Source: Halomonas sp. 'Soap Lake #6' (GTDB lineage: Bacteria; Pseudomonadota; Gammaproteobacteria; Pseudomonadales; Halomonadaceae). Taken from it: a stretch of 64,000 nucleotides of DNA. Position 1 is the first letter of the stretch, and every line of letters starts with the position of its first letter. Where the stretch lies: the NCBI RefSeq assembly GCF_003031405.1, contig NZ_CP020469.1, positions 2,046,001-2,110,000 on the forward strand. Direction: 5' to 3'. Under the pieces are notes generated by a model that had not been told where the DNA came from, made no database searches, and saw only the letters and a program-made list of their open reading frames with translations. The position numbers and the translations under genes are program-made. Shown here piece after piece: positions 16,258-24,202 of the stretch.

Positions 16258-16308
16258 TCTCCTTAATGGGAGTTATCGATGCGTGTCCATTGAAGTAGGG
16301 GAAGCCCA
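15895..16308 (-). mobile_element. IS3-family deletion derivative with both terminal repeats (414 bp)
   Basis: The left plus-strand end TGGGCCTACCCCTATAAATT and the right end (read inward on the minus strand) TGGGCTTCCCCTACTTCAAT are imperfect inverted repeats of about 24 bp with TG...CA termini. Between them a single minus-strand frame joins the OrfA start (TEFKVKAVEWSHQAHRSVKG) to the transposase C-terminus (FYNSERLHSRLGYR), so about 800 bp of a normal IS3-type element is gone. No target duplication is evident. The ends are intact, so a full-length relative elsewhere could mobilise it. Confidence 0.82.
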
Positions 16309-16347
16309 GGCTCGTCTTGAACGAATTATTATACGTAACGGCCCGTT

Positions 16348-16746
16348 TCAGGGTAGCTGCTCGAACTTGTCAAGCTGGTCGGTAAGCTCAAACCAAGGGG
16401 CCTTCGACGCAGTAAATATGTGGACGTTAGGTCGTTGCGTGGGCGTATCGTCCAGTATGCCCAGCCGAACAATGTAACTTCCAAGTTTGAGTTTCTTGGA
16501 GAACAAACTTGCACCGCAGGCGCTACAAAAACACAAATCCGTTTCCTCGGATTTATGGTAGCAAGATACAAATTCTTTGCCCGACGTAATCTCAAATTCT
16601 TCAGAGCTGACAAGACCGCCTGTAGCAAACGCCGAACCAGACCATTTTTGGCACTCTGAGCAGTGACAGTAACCGATAAACTGAAACTGATCAGACACCC
16701 GGATTTTTACGCTACCACACAGACAAGAACCGGTTAAATATGTCAT
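16348..16746 (-). CDS. GFA-family zinc protein (glutathione-dependent formaldehyde-activating type)
   Basis: A 132-residue protein with the three cysteine clusters of the GFA/CENP-V fold: GSCLCGSVK at the N-terminus, CHCSECQKWSGSAF around residue 28, and CFCSACGASLF around residue 72. The family includes the S-hydroxymethylglutathione-forming enzyme Gfa, but most short members have unknown substrates. It lies directly downstream of a good attC site (16766-16822) in the orientation expected of a cassette gene. Downstream, its own attC appears broken by the IS3 derivative: TAATAATTCGTTCAAG (minus strand, ending about 16315) looks like an attC left end that stops at the element. Confidence 0.86.
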   Translation of the reverse strand: MTYLTGSCLCGSVKIRVSDQFQFIGYCHCSECQKWSGSAFATGGLVSSEEFEITSGKEFVSCYHKSEETDLCFCSACGASLFSKKLKLGSYIVRLGILDDTPTQRPNVHIFTASKAPWFELTDQLDKFEQLP

Positions 16747-16765
16747 CGCCGTATCCTCACATTAC

Positions 16766-16822
16766 ATATAACGCCGCCGACACGCGCCGCGTCAGCGATC
16801 GCCGTGCTCGGCTTTGTTAAAT
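16766..16822 (-). other. attC recombination site (57 bp)
   Basis: Read on the minus strand: core ATTTAAC, then GCCGAGCACG, a short loop, CGTGTCGGC and the second core GTTATAT. The arms pair with one unpaired G, the extrahelical base that attC sites use for strand recognition. The VOC gene's stop codon lies inside the site, as is typical for cassettes. Confidence 0.72.
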
Positions 16823-17178
16823 GGCCCTCGAAGGCCGATCAAATTTCCGAAAGGGTCTGTGACCTGACACATACTCATACCATTCTCGATTTCTATAGGC
16901 CCTCTATAGATATCGGATCCTAGCTGCCGAAAGTGCTCTATTGCGCCCCAGAGGTCTTCCACAGCCCAATATAAAACAGTCCCGGCCTTCCCGCTTGGGA
17001 CTTTCTCATCGCTACGCACAATTTCGAGTACAAAGTCACCTATGCGTAGAGATCTAAACTCGAATTCCGGCAACTCAACTACTTCGGCCTCCGGAAAGGC
17101 TTTTTGATACCAGGAGAACCCAACCTCCCAATCACAAACATGTATCAGTAGAGCTGCTGGCTGCATTGGGAATACCAT
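16792..17178 (-). CDS. VOC-family protein on an integron cassette
   Basis: A 128-residue bleomycin-resistance-fold protein: LIHVCDWEVGFSWYQKAFPE at the start, TVLYWAVEDLWGAIEHF in the second module, CQVTDPFGNLIGLRGPF at the end. It may bind or modify a small toxic compound. The start codon lies within the cassette junction ATTTAAC (17177-17183, plus strand) and the stop lies within attC 16766-16822, so the gene fills one cassette. Upstream, the next attC is cut off where the dispersed repeat begins (17186). Confidence 0.85.
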   Translation of the reverse strand: MVFPMQPAALLIHVCDWEVGFSWYQKAFPEAEVVELPEFEFRSLRIGDFVLEIVRSDEKVPSGKAGTVLYWAVEDLWGAIEHFRQLGSDIYRGPIEIENGMSMCQVTDPFGNLIGLRGPFNKAEHGDR

Positions 17179-17183
17179 TTAAC
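17177..17183 (-). other. attC core-site remnant at cassette boundary
   Basis: GTTAAAT on the minus strand fits GTTRRRY and immediately precedes the VOC coding region. The rest of that attC is missing; the dispersed repeat starts 3 bp further on. Confidence 0.55.
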
Positions 17184-17185
17184 GG

Positions 17186-17745
17186 CGTATTAGACTGCGC
17201 GCTCTGATATTGAATAAACGCGCTGACTATTCAACATTCTTATCACGCACACTTAAACATCTCTAATTATCTGATATATAAGAAAATACAATAATAGCTT
17301 AGCAGTATATCAAAAATTCACGTACACACTAGTTTTGCTGATCTAATCATACTCTTTCATAAAATTTAATTAGGTCACGAGACTTTGCAGAAAAAATGGG
17401 CTGGCGGGGACTTTAGGCAGCTCCGCTGCCTTCGCGCCGGGCCGCCGCTACGGATGCTTTTGGCTCGTCCCTCGCCAAGCGTTACACCACGCGACAAGTG
17501 CGCAATCGTTTTATTTTAAATATTTTGTAGTGTGTGGTAAGCGAAGCGCACCCGCAATAGTGGCTCGCTAACATGCGGATGCTTTGGGCTCGTCCCTCGC
17601 TAAGCGTTACACCACGCGACAAGTGCGCAATCGTTTGATTTTAAGGATTTTGTAGTGCGTGGTAAGCGAAGCGCACCCGCAATAGTGGCTCGCTAACATA
17701 TGGATGCTGAAGCCCTCTCCGACAATACCGGGGCCTTTGATACGA
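17186..17745. repeat. Full copy of the ~430-bp dispersed repeat, with a 125-bp internal duplication
   Basis: Starts at GACTGCGCGCTCTGATATTG and runs through CTGATCTAATCATACTC, the GGCTCGTCCCTCGC block and the GTGCGTGGTAAGCG hairpin to GCTGAAGCCCTCTCC. The last module is duplicated in tandem at 125-bp spacing (GGCTCGTCC at 17462 and 17587). No gene is visible from 17179 to 18030; 17746-18030 shows nothing I can name. Confidence 0.85.
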
Positions 17746-18030
17746 CAATACTCATTCAGCTCTATCTCAGACAAAGAGGCACTTCCGATGGCACGGCAAG
17801 CCCGGCTTCAGCCGAGCAGTTATCGATTAATGTTTGATCTCTGGGGAATAACGCTGCATCGCAGTACTCAAACCGCCCCTGGGGCTTAGTTAGGGCATAA
17901 CACCTATAGCCAGAGCTCTCACACGCCACCCTTGAACAGCCAAGTATGCTCAACACATGCATTAAGATTATAATCACCGGCTAAACCAAACCCGCTCAAC
18001 TATTGAACGCCAAGCCTCAGGCCTAATATT

Positions 18031-18975
18031 GTGAACACCTTCCATAGAAGTGAAAAAAGCCGAGCCAAGCCTGTTCGCAAAGGCCTGCACCCAAAGAATC
18101 TACACAACCAAGGCTATGACTTCCCTGCTCTCGTAAAAAGCCACCCAGCACTAGCGCCCCATGTGAAGCCGAATGCTCATGGCGAACTGTCCATCGATTT
18201 CGCAGACCCATTGGCAGTAAAAACGCTCAACGCCGCGTTATTAAACCGATACTACAACATTGTCGATTGGGATATTCCAGAGGGCGCGCTTTGCCCTCCG
18301 ATCCCAGGCAGAGCCGACTATATCCATCACATGGCAGATTTATTTGAGTTTGGGCTTGGACATGAACAGCCCAACATCAAGCTGCTCGATATAGGGACGG
18401 GAGCAAATGGAATCTACCCGCTATTGGCCTGCCAAATTTACGGCTGGCAGTGTGTCGGTAGTGACATTAACCCTCAGTCGCTTGAGAACGTAGCCACGAT
18501 TATCACCAATAACCCCACTCTCAAAGATCGCTTTACGCTGCGCACGCAGCACGATAAAAACCATATTTTTGAAGGGATCATTCAAGCTGGGGAGTTCTTT
18601 GACGTCAGCGTATGCAACCCACCCTTCCATGCCTCGCTCGATGAAGCACTCAAAGGTAGCCAGCTTAAACTCAATAACCTTGCTCGTAGTCGTGGTGAAC
18701 AAAAAGCAAAAAACAAATCCCCTACTTTGAACTTTGGCGGCATGGGGGCAGAGCTTTGGTGCAAGGGGGGCGAACAGCTGTTTCTCAAAAAGCTAATAAG
18801 AGAAAGCCAAGTGTATTCAACTCAATGCCGCTGGTTTAGCAGTCTGGTTTCAAAAACCGACAATGTTAAGCCTGCAAAGAAGTTGATTGGTAAGCTCGGT
18901 GCAGTTGATATACGGGAAATAGAGATGAAGCAGGGAAATAAGATTACGAGGATATTGGCCTGGACATTCATCTGA
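18031..18975 (+). CDS. rlmF: 23S rRNA (adenine-1618-N6)-methyltransferase RlmF
   Basis: A 314-residue SAM-dependent rRNA methyltransferase that modifies A1618 of 23S rRNA. Seen: the basic N-terminus KGLHPKNLHNQGYDFPALV, motif I KLLDIGTGANGIYPLLA (residues about 117-133), the catalytic N6-adenine motif VCNPPFHAS and the conserved LNFGGMGAELWCKGGE. Length matches the family. The frame starts with GTG at 18031 and lacks a clear Shine-Dalgarno; no better ATG exists. It is the only housekeeping-type gene among the cassette-like genes here. Confidence 0.92.
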   Translation: MNTFHRSEKSRAKPVRKGLHPKNLHNQGYDFPALVKSHPALAPHVKPNAHGELSIDFADPLAVKTLNAALLNRYYNIVDWDIPEGALCPPIPGRADYIHHMADLFEFGLGHEQPNIKLLDIGTGANGIYPLLACQIYGWQCVGSDINPQSLENVATIITNNPTLKDRFTLRTQHDKNHIFEGIIQAGEFFDVSVCNPPFHASLDEALKGSQLKLNNLARSRGEQKAKNKSPTLNFGGMGAELWCKGGEQLFLKKLIRESQVYSTQCRWFSSLVSKTDNVKPAKKLIGKLGAVDIREIEMKQGNKITRILAWTFI

Positions 18976-19058
18976 ACCATTCCCAACAGTGGCGCATGAT
19001 GATGCGAAGCCCGCCTTGACATTATCCTGCTATAAGCACAGCTTGCAGCCCACTCCTC

Positions 19059-19117
19059 GTCTGTTTTTCCCTACCCTATCAAAACCTAGGTATCAGCGCT
19101 TTTTTACAGCCTCAACG
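19059..19117. repeat. ~58-bp sequence shared with 30731-30788, adjacent to an attC-like site
   Basis: GTCTGTTTTTCC...AAAACCTAGGTATCAGCG...ACAGCCTCAACG aligns over its whole length, with a few mismatches and indels, with 30731-30788. Both copies lie directly at the same side of an attC-like site. Confidence 0.7.
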
Positions 19118-19167
19118 CTAGGGCTAAGCTGCGGCCTGTAAGGCCGTCGGCTTGAGCCCGTTGCTGG
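19111..19167 (-). other. attC-like site downstream of arylamine acetyltransferase gene
   Basis: The plus strand reads CTCAACG, then GGGCTAAGC..GGCC, TGTAA, GGCC...GGCTTGAGCCC, CGTTGCT. The long arms pair with an unpaired base, and CTAAGC...GGCTTGA resembles class-1-type attC arms in this orientation. Both core sites deviate from RYYYAAC/GTTRRRY, so recombination activity is doubtful. Confidence 0.5.
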
Positions 19168-19293
19168 GCACCTGGCAACGTTGCAAGGTAGCTTAACGGC
19201 TCAGATGCTATTTGAAGAATGAGCTCGCCGCCTTCCTCTTCAGTGGCTGTTCCGCTTGCTCTTCCTTTGACGCTACCGCACACGCATCATCAA

Positions 19294-20202
19294 TCAAGCC
19301 CCGAGCGAGTCTTCCTTAACCTCGGCACCGCACATGGCCTGAGCCCGATCCACAAGTAGGCTCAAGGCCTCCTGTGGCAGATCCAACCCAAAGACATCCC
19401 GCAGCAACCCTGGCATCATCTCAGGGAGAATGGAGCGCTTTTCCGGCAGCTCGCCTGGACGAAACACTTTCAGCTCACAGTCGGTCAGCGCATACCGGAT
19501 AGTTTCACCGTTACGCTGCGCCACAATTCGGCGCACGAAAGGCGATTCGGGGTGTGTCGCCACATTGTAATTATGGTCCTCGTAATCCACCCGGTAATAG
19601 GGTTCCTCACTGAATTGGTACAGGTTGAACCAGCCATCGTGGCGACGGTAACGCAGCAGCCACCGACCGGCCTCGGTCCTGTTCAAACGATATACCCAGC
19701 GGTTGTGAGACACCTCGACCCCATCCTGCAGTGGGATTGGCTCCCGAGGCCCGGTATTGCCGACCCCAACATCTACATGCCAATCGTTCCCGTCGATTCT
19801 GACATTGAGGCACGTGTGGCCGATAGAGGTTAGTTCACGCTCATCGCCCCCCATTAGCATCCGTGCACTGCGGCCGGTGACGTCGAACCCGAGTCGGTCC
19901 AATACGGTGGCAAATAGAATATTCTGCTCATGGCAGTACCCACCGCGTCGGTGGTAAACCAGCTTGTCTTGGAGGCTGGCCAAGTCAAGCCGGATCTCCC
20001 CGCCGGTGATGATATTCAGATTCTCGAATGCAATCACGTCCAGATGCGCCCGCTGCAGAGCGCGCAGGGTTTCTATGTTCGGCGCAATCGACCCATGATA
20101 GTCGATACGCTCTAAGTAGGCTTCCAGATCGAGCAATGCCGATTCCCATTGCCTCTCCTGACCCGGAAGGTTCGGTCGCGTTGTGGTGTTCAAATGAATC
20201 AC
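19294..20202 (-). CDS. nat: Arylamine N-acetyltransferase
   Basis: A 302-residue NAT that transfers acetyl from acetyl-CoA to aromatic amines and hydrazines. The catalytic triad is complete: Cys in RRGGYCHEQN, His in GHTCLNV and Asp in WHVDVGVG. IAFENLNI precedes the Cys as usual. It is divergent from a second soxR (20431), with the SoxR-type palindrome at 20395 between them, so redox control is possible. An attC-like site follows it, raising the possibility that it arrived as a cassette. Confidence 0.93.
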   Translation of the reverse strand: MIHLNTTTRPNLPGQERQWESALLDLEAYLERIDYHGSIAPNIETLRALQRAHLDVIAFENLNIITGGEIRLDLASLQDKLVYHRRGGYCHEQNILFATVLDRLGFDVTGRSARMLMGGDERELTSIGHTCLNVRIDGNDWHVDVGVGNTGPREPIPLQDGVEVSHNRWVYRLNRTEAGRWLLRYRRHDGWFNLYQFSEEPYYRVDYEDHNYNVATHPESPFVRRIVAQRNGETIRYALTDCELKVFRPGELPEKRSILPEMMPGLLRDVFGLDLPQEALSLLVDRAQAMCGAEVKEDSLGA

Positions 20203-20394
20203 TCCTCATACATGGATAACTGTAGGGTGGTTTACTCCACCTACTGATAGGGATTAGTTCGGCGCGCTATCGTGTCGCAAACCCGACCCTCGCGGGTGCT
20301 TCCGTAGATCAACCCGACTCTAATTTTCCCGATACATATTCGCTCATAGCTCCACTCCTGAGTCTTGAAATGTAACGGCAACAAGCGTAATACG

Positions 20395-20408
20395 TAAAGT
20401 TAACTTTA
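20395..20408. promoter_or_regulatory. SoxR-type palindrome upstream of second soxR
   Basis: TAAAGTTAACTTTA is a perfect 14-bp palindrome sharing the AGTTAACT centre of the E. coli sox box. It lies 22 bp before the soxR-like start, suggesting autoregulation. Confidence 0.6.
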
Positions 20409-20430
20409 AGTCAAGAGATCATGCTAAAAA

Positions 20431-20886
20431 ATGTCTCGTTCCACTCAAAATCACGCAGATTTCAGCATCGGAGAAGTCGCTAAGCGCTCTGGCCTGGCAA
20501 CTTCCGCATTGCGGTTCTATGAATCGCGGGGGATGATCAAGAGCCGCCGTAACATCAGCGGGCATCGGCGCTATGCGCGGGACGTACTCAGAAGGGTGGC
20601 TATCATCAAGGTGGCCCAGCGAGTAGGCATCCCTCTGGAGGAAATCGCGGAGGCACTGTCGGCGTTAAATGATGGCTGTACACCCAGCGCATCCGACTGG
20701 CGGCAGCTATCGGATGCGTGGCGCACGAACCTGAGCGACCGCATTGACAAGCTGAGCAAGCTACGCGACGAGCTTGATGGCTGCATCGGGTGTGGCTGCC
20801 TGTCGCTGGAGAGCTGCCCTCTGCGCAACCCCGCCGACATTGCCGCAGAAGTCGGCCCAGGAGCACGACTGTTCGATCCGAACTGA
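20431..20886 (+). CDS. soxR: Second SoxR, redox-sensing MerR-family activator
   Basis: A 151-residue MerR-family protein with the helix-turn-helix [20 protein letters not shown] and the [2Fe-2S] motif [12 protein letters not shown] near residue 120. It is clearly diverged from the SoxR at 7540: closer to typical SoxR in its HTH, higher GC. Divergent from the arylamine acetyltransferase. Two SoxR proteins within 13 kb may respond to different compounds or represent separate acquisitions. Confidence 0.94.
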   Translation: MSRSTQNHADFSIGEVAKRSGLATSALRFYESRGMIKSRRNISGHRRYARDVLRRVAIIKVAQRVGIPLEEIAEALSALNDGCTPSASDWRQLSDAWRTNLSDRIDKLSKLRDELDGCIGCGCLSLESCPLRNPADIAAEVGPGARLFDPN

Positions 20887-20915
20887 CGGCCACTGTAGTG
20901 CCCAACAGATACTAG

Positions 20916-20945
20916 ACGGCGCGCTCTATGATTGGATAAACGCGC
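20916..20945. repeat. Truncated left end of the dispersed repeat
   Basis: GACGGCGCGCTCTATGATTG followed by GATAAACGCGCC matches the first ~30 bp of the repeat at 17186, 23712 and 41124. It then switches directly into the ytoQ-tail remnant. Confidence 0.65.
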
Positions 20946-20952
20946 CTCGGGC

Positions 20953-21028
20953 TCACGCTTTGAGAACGTAACGCAGAGTTTCAACCACTTGAACGCTGAT
21001 GGTGCACCAGGCCTGGGCACCGGCTCTT
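20953..21028 (-). pseudogene. Remnant of the 3' end of a ytoQ gene
   Basis: Minus-strand translation gives AQAWCT-ISVQVVETLRYVLKA followed by a stop (hyphen marks the position after T), matching the last ~22 residues of the intact YtoQ at 41605-42045. Only this tail is left, fused on one side to a truncated dispersed repeat and on the other to half of an attC site. Confidence 0.85.
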
Positions 21029-21064
21029 CCGGCGACCGGGTTGAAGCCATTGTTAGTGTTAGGC
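21025..21064 (-). other. Left half of attC following the glutathione transferase cassette gene
   Basis: On the minus strand the GST stop codon lies within GCCTAAC (21064-21058; RYYYAAC fits exactly), followed by AACAATGGCTTCAACCCGG, a usual attC left arm. The right arm and second core are replaced by the ytoQ remnant. Confidence 0.6.
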
Positions 21065-21712
21065 ATTACGCGTCTGATCCGCTGCTGCGTAAAAGGCCAG
21101 CTGATCCTTATGGGCTTTTATGAATGCTGGGCGAGCGGTAGCCCGAGCAATATACTCACGACTAGCGGTATGCTCTTCTAGACCATTAAATCTATCCACT
21201 AGACGCAATATATCAGACATGACAATGTCGGCAACTGAAAACCCTCCGGCTAGCCATTCCCGCTTAGCAAGCACTTGCTCCATATGAAGAAGCCGACTTG
21301 CCAGAAAATTCTCAAGGTTTTTGCGCCCAGGGGTATCCTGAGTGTCTCCAGAAAACATAAATAGCGACCATGGCACGGTTGCCATTTCGACTGAATTGAG
21401 TGCAGCAAATAGCCACTCGATCGTCTCATTGCGGCCTACTCGATCCCGAGGCATTAGAGCCTCACTCCGCTCAGCTAGATATAGCAATATTGCGCCACTC
21501 TCAAAGATGGTTGTATCTCCGTCGGTTAACCACGGCACTTGGCCAAATGGCTGTCGCAAGAAATGTTGCTCTTGACGGTCTTCAAAGGGAGTGCTCTCTA
21601 CACGATATGGTAGGCCCGCCTCCTCAAGAGCCCAGCGCAAACGTATATCGCGGACATAACCACGGGGGACTTCAGGGACCCAGTCAAAGGTGGTAATAAC
21701 GAAACCGGACAA
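21059..21712 (-). CDS. Glutathione S-transferase on an integron cassette
   Basis: About 217 residues. An N-terminal thioredoxin fold (residues to ~85) includes FGQVPWLTDGDTTIFESGAI, the cis-Pro and glutathione-binding ES element; a helical C-terminal domain carries LAGGFSVADIVMSDILR, the N-capping box motif. It conjugates glutathione to electrophiles; substrate unknown. The start is a TTG at 21712 with AAGGAG 8 nt upstream (SGFVITTFDW); the longer frame upstream is attC sequence. It is bounded by GTTAGGC/GCCTAAC core sites at both ends (21728-21734 and 21058-21064), the clearest single cassette in this part. Confidence 0.88.
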   Translation of the reverse strand: MSGFVITTFDWVPEVPRGYVRDIRLRWALEEAGLPYRVESTPFEDRQEQHFLRQPFGQVPWLTDGDTTIFESGAILLYLAERSEALMPRDRVGRNETIEWLFAALNSVEMATVPWSLFMFSGDTQDTPGRKNLENFLASRLLHMEQVLAKREWLAGGFSVADIVMSDILRLVDRFNGLEEHTASREYIARATARPAFIKAHKDQLAFYAAADQTRNA

Positions 21713-21727
21713 CTTGCTTCTCCTTAA

Positions 21728-21757
21728 GCCTAACGCCTGAGTTAAGCGGCGCGCCAA
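21728..21757 (-). other. Right half of an attC site upstream of the GST gene
   Basis: The plus strand reads GCCTAACGCCTGAGTTAAGC followed by GGCGCGCC, nearly identical to the right half of common class-1 integron attC sites. The left half is not recognisable beyond 21757. Confidence 0.65.
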
Positions 21758-21883
21758 ACGCCACCGCATGTCCTGTGACAAAGACGCGCTGAGGCCTCCA
21801 GGCCGCAACGCCGATGCTTGTAGATGGGTATACGAATCCATAGAGCCATCCCAAGCGAATCGCCTCGGGGCGGAGTTTCTCCC

Positions 21884-23116
21884 TCAGACGGCCGCGGACT
21901 TGCCGAGAAGACGTTCGATCTGATCGGCTGCCTCCATAGCCCCGCCGCCCTCGTGCAGAGTGGCTGCAAGAGTGCGGGCCGAGGACGTGTATGACGGATC
22001 ATCCAGCAGTGCCTCGACGGTTGCCCGTAGTTCCCTCGGGCCGATTTTCTGCCGACTGAGGTGATGGCGCAACACAAGACCCGCGCCATGGTCAGCGACC
22101 ATTTGACCGATCAGGAACTGCTCGACCTGCTGGGGGATAACGACCATCGGCACGCAGAAGTGGAGTCCCTCCAGCACGCTGTTCATTCCTCCGTGCGTCA
22201 CGAACACCGCCGCCTGCCGTAGGGCCGCGAGCAAGGGCACGACACTCCGCACCACGACGTTCGGCGACGCGGACCCGAGATCGGCTGGGTCCGTGGCACG
22301 GCCGACGACCAGCAGCACGTTCGCGGGCAATGTCGCGAAGGCGTCGATGCAGGACCGGAAGAAGTCCTTGCCGCCCCGGTGCAGTGTCCCCAGGGACACC
22401 ACCACCAAGGGAACGTCGTCTCCGAGGAGACGTTCGAGTTCCCCATCCAGCTCCTCGGTACGCGACGCGGGATCTATGGAAGGGCCGACGAAGTGACAGC
22501 TCGCATCACGCCGGTCATCGGGAGGTTGGATCCATTCCGGAATCGGGAAGATTGTCAGATCACCCTGGGCCGGGAACATTGGACTCGATGGCAGGAGTTC
22601 ACGGGCGACGCCTCGCAGCAGCCGTCGTCGTGCCCCAAAGGTCCACGGCAGGGAGGTCGCCGTCTCCCGCACCACGGCGAGACGCTCGCGCAGGGTCAGA
22701 CTGTGGAACACGGATGCGCCGACGAATATCGTGGTCATGAACGAGATCGCCGGACGGTTCAGGCTGGTCGCGAGCATCCGGCCCCATAGGGCATTCGAGT
22801 CGAACATGATCGCGCCTGGGGGGTCCTCTCGTAGTTCAGACTCCAGTAGCGGCAACAGCGTCTGTGTCGCCTCCAGCAGTCGCTGAACGACCTTCGCCGA
22901 TCCGCCGTAAGCGGTGGCATCGGCAATGACGTTGGAGGAGATAGTGCCGTCAGGATAGGCGCGGAAAGTGGCCCCTAACTGCTCGACGACAGCGCGAAAC
23001 TCCTCGGTGACGTAAACGGTGACGTCGATGCCGCGCCGGACCAGTTCACGGACCAGCGGTACGCTGGGGTTGACGTGGCCGGCTGCTGGCATGGCGGTCA
23101 TGACTATGCGGGTCAT
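21884..23116 (-). CDS. MGT-family (macrolide-type) UDP-glycosyltransferase
   Basis: A 410-residue GT-B glycosyltransferase. The N-terminal domain opens TRIVMTAMPAAGHVNPSVPL; the C-terminal nucleotide-sugar site is HGGMNSVLEGLHFCVPMVV followed by PQQVEQFLIGQMVADHGAG, the MGT/YjiC signature. Such enzymes glycosylate macrolides, flavonoids or other hydrophobic acceptors and can inactivate antibiotics; the acceptor here is not determinable. GC content is well above the neighbours, and codon use (GACGTC, CTCG) looks actinobacterial-like, suggesting transfer. It lies between an attC-like site (23139-23205) and an attC half-site (21728-21757), consistent with a large cassette. Confidence 0.88.
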   Translation of the reverse strand: MTRIVMTAMPAAGHVNPSVPLVRELVRRGIDVTVYVTEEFRAVVEQLGATFRAYPDGTISSNVIADATAYGGSAKVVQRLLEATQTLLPLLESELREDPPGAIMFDSNALWGRMLATSLNRPAISFMTTIFVGASVFHSLTLRERLAVVRETATSLPWTFGARRRLLRGVARELLPSSPMFPAQGDLTIFPIPEWIQPPDDRRDASCHFVGPSIDPASRTEELDGELERLLGDDVPLVVVSLGTLHRGGKDFFRSCIDAFATLPANVLLVVGRATDPADLGSASPNVVVRSVVPLLAALRQAAVFVTHGGMNSVLEGLHFCVPMVVIPQQVEQFLIGQMVADHGAGLVLRHHLSRQKIGPRELRATVEALLDDPSYTSSARTLAATLHEGGGAMEAADQIERLLGKSAAV

Positions 23117-23138
23117 CGGAACCTCCGGGCGGGATCAA

Positions 23139-23205
23139 CTTTAACAACCTCAAAGTCCAACGTACCTCCATATACGACGGTCGTTGCTTGGCCGCTTTGT
23201 TATCC
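23139..23205 (-). other. attC-like site (67 bp)
   Basis: The plus strand reads CTTTAAC...GTCCAACGTACC, a central spacer, GGTCGTTGCTTGGC..., then GTTATCC. The arms pair with small bulges; the cores each deviate by one or two bases from consensus. On the minus strand it follows the truncated DUF418 gene and precedes the glycosyltransferase start. Confidence 0.5.
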
Positions 23206-23210
23206 CACAA

Positions 23211-23711
23211 TCAACTTCCACTAATTTTGCGCAAAATCGGCTCTAGTGGGCCTCGCCCGAAGATCTTGGCACAAACACCCACCAAAATCATAGCAATAAG
23301 AGCGATTGTCAAAGACACTGGAATCAAAGCCGCATGGCCGAGAGAGTGAAACAACCCCAAACCATAGACGCCGAATACAAACCCAGCCAGCACCCCTTGA
23401 GCAACATAGGATGACAGAGAATTTTGCCCAGCAAGCACCAATAAATATGGCATTTTAATCATTCTTGAAAGACGAATAAAAAGATATAAATAAATCAATG
23501 AAAGTGCAGGTGCACCGATGGCTATTAACACAAACCCAAGTAGAGATAATATTTCGTAAGTTTCCGGCACAATGCCGCCTACAACAGCAGCGTACAAAAT
23601 GTTCAAAGGCAAGGCGATAATAATTAGAAGTGGCAAATGCTGTTGAATCAGATTAAATCCAGCGCTGTTTTCAGAGAAAAAGTCTGTTTTAGCAGCGGCC
23701 AAGCCCGCCGC
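23211..23711 (-). pseudogene. DUF418 (YeiB-family) membrane protein, 5' end lost
   Basis: The frame holds the C-terminal part of a DUF418/YeiB-type membrane protein: several hydrophobic helices, AGQNSLSSYVAQGVLAGFVF (the AGR-SLTNYL-Q-like motif) and the ending GRGPLEPILR typical of the family (GPLE..WR). Full-length members are about 350-400 residues; here only ~165 remain. The upstream 5' part is replaced at about 23712 by the dispersed repeat, which provides the spurious start in the longer frame. Confidence 0.75.
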
Positions 23712-24150
23712 AGATGAGACTGCGCACTCCGATATTGAACGAACACACTGCACTATTCAGAATTCTTATCTCGTGCGCCCAAACATCGCTAATCATCTGA
23801 TATTTAATAAAATCAATAATCGTTTAGCAGTATATACAGCATTCACGTACGCGCTTGTTTTGCTGATCTAACCATACTCTCTTCATAAAATTTAATTAGG
23901 CTACATAGCTTTGCAGAAAAGTTGAGCTGGAGCAGGCTTTAGGCAACTGGCGCTACCTTCGCGCCGGGCTGTGGGTGCCTTTTGGCTCGTTCCTCGCCAA
24001 GCGTTACGCTGCGCGACAAAAGTACAGTCATTTGATTTCAATGGTTTTGTAGTGCGTGGTAAGCGAAGCGCACCCGCAATAGTGGCTTGCAAATATACGG
24101 GGAGCTGAAGTGCCTCCCTACAATACCAGTGCAGTAACGGGGCTTGAGAC
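23712..24150. repeat. Full copy of the ~430-bp dispersed repeat
   Basis: Begins GACTGCGCACTCCGATATTG, continues through ATCTGATATTTAATAAAATC, CTGATCTAACCATACTC, GCTCGTTCCTCGCCAAGCG and the hairpin GTGCGTGGTAAGCG to GCTGAAGTGCCTCCCTACAA. Its left end truncates the DUF418 gene. No other content is seen between 23754 and 24202. Confidence 0.87.
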
Positions 24151-24202
24151 CTGATCGCTAAGGCCATACACAACTTCTGATAATAACTCTCTTAAGGCTT
24201 GG

